The notes under the pieces are model-generated. The model saw nothing but the letters and a program-made list of their open reading frames with translations, did not search any database and had not been told where the DNA came from. A stretch of 5,795 bases of DNA from an uncultured Dehalococcoidia bacterium (lineage in GTDB: Bacteria > Chloroflexota > Dehalococcoidia > Tepidiformales > Tepidiformaceae): assembly GCA_937864275.1 (NCBI GenBank), contig CALMIW010000399.1:1-5795 (forward strand), given 5' to 3'. Below are positions 1 to 5,439 of the stretch, one piece after another. Position numbers and translations under genes: made by a program. Positions within the stretch are counted from its first letter, which is position 1. Each line of letters begins with the position of its first letter.

Positions 1-77
1 AGATCGTGGCTGGTTCATCCCGCCGGTTTGTCGATCAGGACAATGCCGTCGAGGCCGCTGTCAGCCCCCCTGCTCAC
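1..77 (-). CDS. truB: TruB tRNA pseudouridine-55 synthase, N-terminal fragment with an in-frame TGA
   Basis: Only about the first 25 codons lie in the window; the gene runs off the left edge. The frame from a GTG at 77-75 reads VSRGADSGLDGIVLIDKPAG, then a TGA (17-15), then TSHD. This matches the TruB motif I pattern G-x-x-x-[LI]-x-KP-x-G-x-TSHD, with exactly one codon between the KPxG and TSHD parts. In relatives that codon is usually Met, Trp, Pro or Lys; here it is a stop. TruB makes pseudouridine at position 55 of the tRNA T-loop. The catalytic Asp lies beyond the edge and cannot be checked. The proposed GTG start overlaps the end of rbfA by 17 bases. No ATG is available in this frame and the ribosome site is weak, so the start is uncertain. 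Position after rbfA is classic for truB. Whether the gene is broken, misread near the sequence edge or recoded cannot be decided here. Confidence 0.62.
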
Positions 78-426
78 GGAACTCGTTGCTGACTTTCCGG
101 ATGAGGTCGGAGAGGCGTGCGCCTCGCTCGATCGAGGGGTCGAAGCGGAACACCAGGTTCGGTATCGCCCGCATCTTCAGCCGGTGCACCAGTTCGCGGT
201 GCAGGAACGGCGCCGCGTGCTGCAGCGCCTCCAGCGCGTGTTCTCGCTCCGTGTCGGACCCGATGTGGGAGACGAACACGGTCGCGTGGTGCAAGTCTGG
301 CGATACGCGCACTTCCGTGATCGTCACCAGCCCCTCGCCCACGCGGGGATCCTTCACCTTGCGCAGGATCAGGTCGCTGATTTCTGCCCGGAGTAGCTCG
401 TTGACGCGCGTAGTACGGAGGCTCAT
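61..426 (-). CDS. rbfA: 30S ribosome-binding factor A (RbfA)
   Basis: Encodes a 121-residue protein, the usual length for RbfA, a KH-fold factor that binds the immature 30S subunit and assists 16S rRNA 5'-end maturation and cold adaptation. The whole chain is one domain. It opens with the family N-terminus RTTRVNELLRAEISDLI (residues 4-20) and DPR at 26-28. The core strand VSPDLHHATVFVS is at 41-53, and the closing segment IPNLVFRFDPSIERG at 88-102 carries the RbfA signature. The frame stays open upstream into the 3' end of infB, but the ATG at 426-424 gives the normal N-terminus, so I chose it. Its Shine-Dalgarno is weak: a GGGG about 10 bases upstream, which belongs to the 3' arm of a hairpin. 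The gene ends with TGA at 63-61, overlapping the proposed truB start. It is transcribed with infB upstream, a standard order. Confidence 0.95.
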   Translation of the reverse strand: MSLRTTRVNELLRAEISDLILRKVKDPRVGEGLVTITEVRVSPDLHHATVFVSHIGSDTEREHALEALQHAAPFLHRELVHRLKMRAIPNLVFRFDPSIERGARLSDLIRKVSNEFREQGG

Positions 427-436
427 ACGGGTATCG

Positions 437-454
437 CCCCGCGTTGTCGCGGGG
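437..454 (-). repeat. Perfect inverted repeat just upstream of rbfA
   Basis: CCCCGCG (437-443) and CGCGGGG (448-454) are perfectly complementary around a 4-base loop. On the transcribed strand this is a GC-only 7-bp hairpin ending 10 bases before the rbfA ATG. No T-run follows, so it is not a Rho-independent terminator. Its 3' arm contains the only purine-rich stretch that could serve as the rbfA ribosome site, so it may dampen rbfA translation or protect/process the mRNA. The function is inferred; the pairing is seen directly. Confidence 0.6.
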
Positions 455-463
455 TGCTCCAAT

Positions 464-479
464 TCGCTGGCGCCAGCGA
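464..479 (-). repeat. 16-bp perfect palindrome directly after the infB stop
   Basis: TCGCTGGCGCCAGCGA is identical to its own reverse complement and begins at the base after the infB TAG. In RNA it could fold as a 6-bp stem with a GCGC tetraloop, next to the second hairpin at 437-454. There is no T-tract. As DNA it could also be a dimeric protein site, but its place right after a stop codon inside an operon favours an RNA structure. Confidence 0.6.
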
Positions 480-2255
480 CTAGCTGACGCGTTCTTCGTG
501 GATGAACTCGATCACGTCGCCTTCGAGGAACTTGTCGAAGTTGCTCAAGACGACACCGCACTCGTAGCCCGTCTGCACTTCCCGGACATCGTCCTGGAAG
601 CGCTTCAGGCCTTCGCAGCGGGTCTTCGCGATTTCCTGGTTGTTCCGGATCACGCGCACGTTCGAGCCGCGGCGAAGCGTCCCGTCCGTGACGTAGCAAC
701 CGGCGATTCCGCCGAGCCGGCTCGACTTGAAGAGCTGGCGCACTTCCGCGTGCCCGTCGACCACCGTCTGGAAGACGGGTTCCAGCATGCCCTGGAGTGC
801 CTTCTCCACGTCCTCGATCACCTGGTAGATGATCGTGTAGGAGCGGATTTCAACCCCGGACACTTCCGAACGCTTCTTTGCCGAAGGGTCTACCTTCGTG
901 TTGAAGGCGACGATGATGCCGTTCGAGGCTTCCGCCAGCATCACGTCGCTGTCACTCACGGGGCCCGTCGCCGAGTGGATGATCTTCACCTTCACTTCGA
1001 CGTTGCTCAGCCGCTCCAGCGAAGCCTTGATGGCTTCGGCGCTGCCGCGGACGTCGGCCTTCAGGATGATGATCAGTTCCTTGAGCTTGCCGGTGCTGAT
1101 CTCGTTGAAGAGTGTGTCGAGATTGACGTGCGCGTGGGCCGTCTGTTCGCTGGCCTCGCGTCGTCGGCGCCGTTCCTCAACGATCTGGCGGGCAAGGCGC
1201 TCGTCGGCGACGGCGCGGATGCGCTCGCCGGCTTCGGGCACCGATTCGAGTCCCATGATGACGGCCGGGAACGCCGGCGGGGCTTCGCGGATGCGCTCCC
1301 CCCGGTCGTTGAACATCGCCTTCACCTTGCCGCTCGTCTCGCCGACGACAAGGGCATCGCCCTGGCGGAGCGTGCCGGCCTGCACAAGGACCGTCGCAAT
1401 CGGCCCGCGGCCCGAATCGAGTTCTGCCTCGACGACGACAGCCGACGCTGGCCGGTCGGGGTTCGCCTTCAGTTCGGCGACCTCCGCGACAAGGTTGATG
1501 GACTCCAGCAGGTCCGCGAGGCCGTCGCCACGCGTCGCCGATACTGGCACCGCAATCACGTCGCCGCCGTACTCTTCGACGACGAGGTTGTGTTCTGTCA
1601 GCTGCTGCTTCACGCGGTCGGGGTTCGCGGCAGGCACATCGACCTTGTTGATCGCAACGATGATCGGCACACCTGCGGCGAGGGCGTGGTTGATGGCCTC
1701 AATCGTCTGCGGCATCACGCCGTCGTCGGCAGCCACCACCAGGATCGCGATGTCGGTCACCTGGGCGCCGCGCGCGCGCATCGCCGTAAAGGCGGCGTGC
1801 CCGGGGGTGTCGATGAAGGTGATGATCTTCCCGCCCATCTCCACCTGGTAGGCGCCGATGTGCTGCGTGATACCGCCCGCTTCGCCTGCGGCAACCCGCG
1901 TCTTGCGGAGCGCGTCCAGAAGGCTCGTCTTCCCATGGTCGACGTGGCCGAGGATGGTCACCACCGGAGGACGCGGCTTGAGCGTCGCCGGGTCGTCGAC
2001 AACGTCCTCTTCCTCCACGGCCTCGGGGACGATCGCAGATTCCGGGGCAGCCTCTTCTTCGGGGTCGAATCCGAGTTCCACCGCGACGATTGCCGCGGTG
2101 TCGTAGTCAATGGTTTGGTTCTGGTTCGCCATCACGCCGTTGGTCATCAAACGCTTGATGACTTCGATGGGAGTGACCCCGGTGAGGTCGGCGAGTTCTT
2201 TCACGGTCAGGGCGCGAGGGATGCTCACCGCCTGTGAAGTGGGTTTTGCCGTCAT
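480..2255 (-). CDS. infB: Translation initiation factor IF-2
   Basis: A 591-residue GTPase that brings initiator fMet-tRNA to the 30S subunit and promotes 50S joining. An IF2_N-type domain spans about residues 14-66 (LTVKELADLTGV onward), followed by a short acidic linker at 67-92. The G domain shows G1 GHVDHGKT (103-110), G2 GGITQHIGA (127-135), G3 DTPGH (149-153), G4 NKVD (203-206) and a G5-like SAT at 239-241. Domain II, the IF-2 domain III and the C-terminal C1/C2 region follow, ending with the usual SNFDKFLEGDVIE near 571-583. The long charged N-terminal extension of enterobacterial IF-2 is absent, as in many short-form phyla. The ATG (2255-2253) overlaps the ylxR stop as ATGA and has only a weak ribosome site, which points to translational coupling. 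The gene stops with TAG at 482-480. The protein contains no tryptophan that I can see. Confidence 0.98.
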   Translation of the reverse strand: MTAKPTSQAVSIPRALTVKELADLTGVTPIEVIKRLMTNGVMANQNQTIDYDTAAIVAVELGFDPEEEAAPESAIVPEAVEEEDVVDDPATLKPRPPVVTILGHVDHGKTSLLDALRKTRVAAGEAGGITQHIGAYQVEMGGKIITFIDTPGHAAFTAMRARGAQVTDIAILVVAADDGVMPQTIEAINHALAAGVPIIVAINKVDVPAANPDRVKQQLTEHNLVVEEYGGDVIAVPVSATRGDGLADLLESINLVAEVAELKANPDRPASAVVVEAELDSGRGPIATVLVQAGTLRQGDALVVGETSGKVKAMFNDRGERIREAPPAFPAVIMGLESVPEAGERIRAVADERLARQIVEERRRRREASEQTAHAHVNLDTLFNEISTGKLKELIIILKADVRGSAEAIKASLERLSNVEVKVKIIHSATGPVSDSDVMLAEASNGIIVAFNTKVDPSAKKRSEVSGVEIRSYTIIYQVIEDVEKALQGMLEPVFQTVVDGHAEVRQLFKSSRLGGIAGCYVTDGTLRRGSNVRVIRNNQEIAKTRCEGLKRFQDDVREVQTGYECGVVLSNFDKFLEGDVIEFIHEERVS

Positions 2256-2557
2256 ACAGTTTCGCTTTCTTCTGCCGGCAACGTCATTCCGAAGGCACGA
2301 AGAGCCTCGATATCGTCCAACGCCGGGGAGATCTTGAGTGCGTTCTTAATGGTAGCGCCTTTGAGGGCTTTCACCCAACACGGCCGCAAAGGATGGAGAT
2401 AGGCGCCGCGCCCGTTGGCCTTGCCACTGACATCGACCATCACCCGGCCCTCGGGCGTCCGCACGATCCGGATGAGCGTGCGCTTTCCCTGCTCGGCCCG
2501 GCAGGCAACACACGTCCGCTGTGGAACCGTGCGTTGCCTTGGTCCTGCCGAACTCAC
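2252..2557 (-). CDS. ylxR: YlxR family RNA-binding protein (RnpM, RNase P modulator)
   Basis: A 101-residue YlxR/DUF448 protein, the small gene commonly placed between nusA and infB. The family pattern is clear: RTCVACR at residues 14-20 (Cys16 and Cys19), LIRIVRTPEG at 28-37, the hallmark GRGAYL at 49-54, and Cys60 in PCWVKA. Relatives in Firmicutes bind RNase P RNA and modulate its activity (RnpM); the same role here is inferred by homology. The start is GTG at 2557-2555. A GGAGG with 5-base spacing lies just upstream, and the next internal Met (residue 40) would remove the conserved N-terminus. The start is 12 bases after the nusA stop, and the TGA stop (2254-2252) overlaps the infB ATG by four bases. 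Its Trp61 is encoded by TGG while TGA terminates it, which supports the standard code. Confidence 0.93.
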   Translation of the reverse strand: MSSAGPRQRTVPQRTCVACRAEQGKRTLIRIVRTPEGRVMVDVSGKANGRGAYLHPLRPCWVKALKGATIKNALKISPALDDIEALRAFGMTLPAEESETV

Positions 2558-2562
2558 CCGTG

Positions 2563-2567
2563 CCTCC
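2563..2567 (-). promoter_or_regulatory. Ribosome binding site of ylxR (decides GTG start)
   Basis: The transcribed strand reads GGAGG here, 5 bases before the GTG at 2557-2555 and just after the nusA TAA. This is the strongest Shine-Dalgarno in the nusA cluster and is the reason for choosing the GTG. Confidence 0.75.
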
Positions 2568-2569
2568 GT

Positions 2570-4087
2570 TTAGTGGATCCGCCCGGTGTACTCGATGTCG
2601 TCCAGGTCGTCTTCCTCTTCCTCGTTGTAACGGGCCGGGCGGCGTTGCTTCTTGGCCGCGGCCTTGCCCTTGGCGGCATCCTCCGGCTCTTCGCGGCGAA
2701 TGAGGTCCTCGCCGAATCGGATCGCGGCGGGCCGGGCCTCGGCCACGACCGTCGTCGGGATCTCGTATTCCTCGTCCTCGTCTTCGCCGTAGTCCTCGGA
2801 CTCGCGTTCCTCGCCCTTCGGGACCGCCATCCGGTCCACGATCGAAGCAAAGGAGATCTCCTCTTCTTCGGCCGTGCTCGGCGCTTCCGCCGTTGCCGCT
2901 GCCGCTGCCCCGGCCTCCGCCGTGGCGGAAACCTCCGCCGGCGCGGCGGCTGCTTCTTCTTCGGCTGCGGCAGCGATCTCTTCAGCTTCCGAAATGATGT
3001 CGATGTCCGGGGTCTCGCCCGGTGCGTACGGCTCGAACGCGAGCGTTTCGACTGGCTCGCCCGCTTCGCCGCGGTCCTTCGTCGCCTGGCTCTGGATCGT
3101 GATGCGCCAGCCGGTCAGCTTCGCTGCAAGCCTGGCGTTCTGGCCTTCCTTGCCGATCGCCAGCGAAAGCATCCGGTCGGGTACCACGACGGAAGCGAGG
3201 TGTTCGTCTTCATCGACTTCGACTTCGAGCACCTGCGCGGGGCTCAGGGCGTTCGAAACGAAGTTCGCCGGGTCCGGGTCCCACTTGATCACGTCGATCC
3301 GCTCGCCCGCAAGTTCGTTCACGATGTTCTGGATGCGGCTGCCCCGCATTCCGACGCACGCACCGATCGGGTCGATGTTCTGGTTGCGGGCATGCACGGC
3401 AACCTTCGAACGGTGCCCGCCTTCGCGCGCGATGCTCTTGATCTCCACCGTGCCGGCCTTGATCTCCGGGACTTCCATCTCGAAGAGGCGGCGGAGCAGG
3501 TTCCGGTGTCCCCGGCTGACCACGATCTGGGGGCCCTTCACGGCCTTCAGCACTTCCAGGACCAGCACCTTCACCCGTTGGCCGGGGCGGAGGTGCTCGT
3601 TGCGAACCTGTTCCTGGAACGGGAGGACGGCTTCCGTCCCGCGTCCCAGTTCGATGATCACCGTGCCGACAAGCAGCTCGCCTTCCTTGCCGATGTACTC
3701 GTCATAAACCGCGTCGCGCTCCGCCTCGCGCAGCCGCTGGAGGACCACCTGCTTGGCGGTCTGCGCGGCGATGCGTCCGGCGTTCGGCGGCAGTTGCTCT
3801 TCGAAGTCGAGCACGTCGCCGATGCGGACGTCCGGCTTCCACTTCTGCGCGTCCGTCACCGTCATCTCGACGTTCGGCTCTTCCACTTCTTCGACAACGA
3901 CCATCTGCCGGTACGCCCGGATGTCGCCGCCCACAGGGTCGATCTTCACGTTGATGTTCGGGGCGTTGTCCCCTTCCCGCCGGAAAGCGGAAGTCAGCGC
4001 TGCTTCGACTGCGTCAAAGACGACCTCCCGAGGAAGGTTCTTTTCGGCGGCGAGCGCACTCAATGCCAGAAGAAGTTCGTTTTTCAT
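2570..4087 (-). CDS. nusA: Transcription termination/antitermination factor NusA
   Basis: A 505-residue RNA polymerase-binding factor that modulates pausing, intrinsic termination and antitermination. The N-terminal polymerase-binding domain covers about residues 1-130, starting MKNELLLALSALAAEKN. An S1 domain spans about 135-190, KH1 has GMRG in IDPIGACVGMRGSRIQNI (238-255), and KH2 has GKEG in SLAIGKEGQNARLAAKLTGW (308-327). From about 333 onward the chain is low-complexity, rich in Glu, Asp and Ala. It has a basic patch near 473-486 and an acidic end closing in YTGRIH. No AR2-type C-terminal repeats like those of E. coli are recognisable. The S1 domain looks about 8 residues short between GTV (141-143) and IIELG. 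The frame is open upstream to 4279, but ATG 4087 gives the family N-terminus, and a longer form would read through a terminator hairpin. The gene ends with TAA. It is preceded by its own apparent promoter and an intrinsic terminator, and is followed 12 bases later by ylxR. Confidence 0.97.
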   Translation of the reverse strand: MKNELLLALSALAAEKNLPREVVFDAVEAALTSAFRREGDNAPNINVKIDPVGGDIRAYRQMVVVEEVEEPNVEMTVTDAQKWKPDVRIGDVLDFEEQLPPNAGRIAAQTAKQVVLQRLREAERDAVYDEYIGKEGELLVGTVIIELGRGTEAVLPFQEQVRNEHLRPGQRVKVLVLEVLKAVKGPQIVVSRGHRNLLRRLFEMEVPEIKAGTVEIKSIAREGGHRSKVAVHARNQNIDPIGACVGMRGSRIQNIVNELAGERIDVIKWDPDPANFVSNALSPAQVLEVEVDEDEHLASVVVPDRMLSLAIGKEGQNARLAAKLTGWRITIQSQATKDRGEAGEPVETLAFEPYAPGETPDIDIISEAEEIAAAAEEEAAAAPAEVSATAEAGAAAAATAEAPSTAEEEEISFASIVDRMAVPKGEERESEDYGEDEDEEYEIPTTVVAEARPAAIRFGEDLIRREEPEDAAKGKAAAKKQRRPARYNEEEEDDLDDIEYTGRIH

Positions 4088-4096
4088 AGTTCCAAC

Positions 4097-4120
4097 AAAA
4101 AAGTGGGCTGCGAGCCCACT
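4097..4120 (-). terminator. Intrinsic terminator, probable attenuator in the nusA leader
   Basis: On the transcribed strand, AGTGGGCT, a CGC loop and AGCCCACT form a perfect 8-bp stem (4120-4102), followed at once by five more T residues (4101-4097). This is a classic Rho-independent terminator and works only on the minus strand; the plus strand lacks a T-run. It lies after the cysteine desulfurase stop, but its U-tract ends only 9 bases before the nusA ATG. No promoter fits between it and nusA, so nusA mRNA must read through it. It may therefore both end the upstream transcript and attenuate the nusA operon. Confidence 0.82.
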
Positions 4121-4143
4121 CCCAAAAAGGTTGTGCCATCGGC

Positions 4144-4152
4144 AGTATAGCA
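4144..4152 (-). promoter_or_regulatory. Putative extended -10 promoter for the nusA operon
   Basis: The transcribed strand reads TGC then TATACT: an extended -10 (TGn) with five of six matches to TATAAT, unusual in such GC-rich DNA. The hexamer 17 bases upstream (GTCGCC, 4172-4167) is a poor -35, as is common when TGn is present. The predicted transcript start is near 4137, giving a leader of about 50 bases that contains the terminator hairpin before nusA. Sequence-based only. Confidence 0.5.
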
Positions 4153-4184
4153 CCCCGGCGCAACGAGGCGACGTAGTCTCTCGG

Positions 4185-5357
4185 TTAAGAGTTCCCGGCC
4201 AGTGCCCGCAACCGCGAGACGATCGCGGGAAGCGTTTCAAGCACGTGGTCGATCTCCGCGGCAGAGGTGTCCTTCCCAACCGTCAGCCGAAGCGAAGCGT
4301 GCGCCAGGTCCGAATCGATGCCCATCGCGGTAAGGACATGCGAGGGTTCGAGTGCACCGGTGGGGCAGGCGCTCCCGCTGCTCGCCGCTACCTCTGCCAT
4401 GTCCAGCGCCAGCAGCACGCTTTCGCCCTCGACGTTCCGGAAGCAGCAGCTGAAGTTGTTGGAGAGCCGCTTCGCTGTGTCCATTGGACCCGTGATAACC
4501 GTGTCGGGGATGCGCTCCGGGATGCCGTACATCAGTCGGTCGCGCATCGCCGCGGCATGGGCGTTCCGTTCGGCGGCTTCGTCCCAGGCCAGCTTCATGG
4601 CGGTCGCAAGGCCAACGATCCCGGCGACGTTCTCGGTGCCCGCTCGCCGCTCCTTCTCTTGGCTGCCGCCGAGCATCAGCGGCAGCCACGGCGTCCGGTT
4701 CTTGATGTACAGGAGCCCGGCGCCCTTCGGCCCGTACAACTTGTGGGCGGCGATGCTCAGCAGGTCCACCCCGAGGTTGGCCGGGGTGATGTCGATGGCG
4801 CCGGCCGCCTGCACCGCGTCGGTGTGCACGAGCACGCGTGGGTTGCGAGCCTTCGCGACCCGCGAGATCTCGGCGACCGGCTGGATCGTCCCGACCTCGT
4901 TGTTCGCAGCCATCACCGTCACCAATGTGGTCTCAGGTGTGACGGCGGCTTCCAGCGCAGCGAGATCAACGAAACCCTCGCTGTCCACCGGCAGATACGT
5001 CGCGGTGAAGCCTTCCCGCTCGAGCTGCTCCACCGTGTGCAGCACAGCGTGGTGCTCGATTGCGCTGGTGATGATGTGGTTCCCGCGCCCCCGCTCGCGT
5101 TGCGCGAACGCCGCCCCGCGGATCGCCGCGTTGTCCGATTCCGTCCCGCCCCCGGTGAAAACGACCTCTTTCGGCGCCGCGCCCAGCAGGTCTGCGCAGA
5201 GCTTGCGGGCCGAGTCGATCGCGCGCCGGGCTTCCTGCCCCTCGAGGTAGATAGACGAAGGGTTGCCCCAGTACGTCGTGAGCATCGGCAGCATCGCCGC
5301 GATCACGCGCTCATCGGGCTTCGTCGTCGCGGCGTGGTCCAGGTACACCCGTGCCAT
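4185..5357 (-). CDS. Cysteine desulfurase, class V aminotransferase family (IscS/NifS type)
   Basis: A 390-residue PLP enzyme that converts cysteine to alanine and passes the sulfur, as a persulfide, to Fe-S scaffold proteins or tRNA-thiolation enzymes. Key features in order: YLDHAATTKP (5-14), GGGTESDN (69-76), the PLP-stacking His102 in SAIEHH, ANNEVGT (151-157), HTDAVQ (178-183, with Asp180 and Gln183), the PLP Lys206 in AAHKLYGPKG, RAGTEN (238-243) and the catalytic Cys331 in SSGSAC. Length and loop form fit group I (IscS/NifS) rather than SufS. The residue after the catalytic Cys is Pro. The start is ATG 5357-5355. Its GAGG lies only one base away, so the in-frame GTG at 5348 is an alternative that would cost three residues. 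No scaffold (iscU/sufU) or thiolase (mnmA) is next to it in the window, so the exact sulfur acceptor, and hence a gene symbol, is left open. It occupies the spot upstream of nusA where rimP is often found. Confidence 0.95.
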   Translation of the reverse strand: MARVYLDHAATTKPDERVIAAMLPMLTTYWGNPSSIYLEGQEARRAIDSARKLCADLLGAAPKEVVFTGGGTESDNAAIRGAAFAQRERGRGNHIITSAIEHHAVLHTVEQLEREGFTATYLPVDSEGFVDLAALEAAVTPETTLVTVMAANNEVGTIQPVAEISRVAKARNPRVLVHTDAVQAAGAIDITPANLGVDLLSIAAHKLYGPKGAGLLYIKNRTPWLPLMLGGSQEKERRAGTENVAGIVGLATAMKLAWDEAAERNAHAAAMRDRLMYGIPERIPDTVITGPMDTAKRLSNNFSCCFRNVEGESVLLALDMAEVAASSGSACPTGALEPSHVLTAMGIDSDLAHASLRLTVGKDTSAAEIDHVLETLPAIVSRLRALAGNS

Positions 5358-5375
5358 GCCTCAAGCTTAACCGGC

Positions 5376-5406
5376 CCCGTGCCGCAACGGAACGAAGCAG
5401 CACGGG
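5376..5406 (-). repeat. Inverted repeat in the acpP-cysteine desulfurase gap
   Basis: CCCGTGC (5376-5382) pairs perfectly with GCACGGG (5400-5406) across a 17-base loop. A second pairing, CAACGG (5385-5390) with CCGTTG (5410-5415), interlocks with it, so the two stems would be mutually exclusive or form a pseudoknot. There is no T-run, so it is not an intrinsic terminator. It may be a 3' structure of the acpP mRNA or a leader element of the cysteine desulfurase. Chance is possible in such GC-rich DNA. Confidence 0.35.
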
Positions 5407-5439
5407 TGCCCGTTGCCCTAGCCGCTTGTCCTGCCCCGG

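Noticed and set aside
1..60. Genome-wide reassignment of TGA to Trp as the explanation for the truB stop
   Set aside because: rbfA and ylxR end at TGA at their normal family lengths, and visible Trp codons in ylxR and nusA are TGG. One TGA near the sequence edge is not enough.
437..479. A Rho-independent terminator between infB and rbfA
   Set aside because: Both hairpins lack a downstream U-tract, and rbfA has no visible promoter after them.
427..699. An extended RbfA starting at 699
   Set aside because: The extension is an out-of-frame shadow of the infB 3' end; ATG 426 gives the normal RbfA length and N-terminus.
2876..2990. Repeat-like GCC/GAA-rich DNA in nusA considered as a tandem repeat
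   Set aside because: It encodes the Ala/Glu low-complexity tail with mixed codons and no fixed repeat unit.
4088..4279. An extended NusA starting at 4279
   Set aside because: The extra 64 residues overlap the desulfurase 3' end and cross the terminator hairpin; ATG 4087 gives the normal NusA N-terminus.
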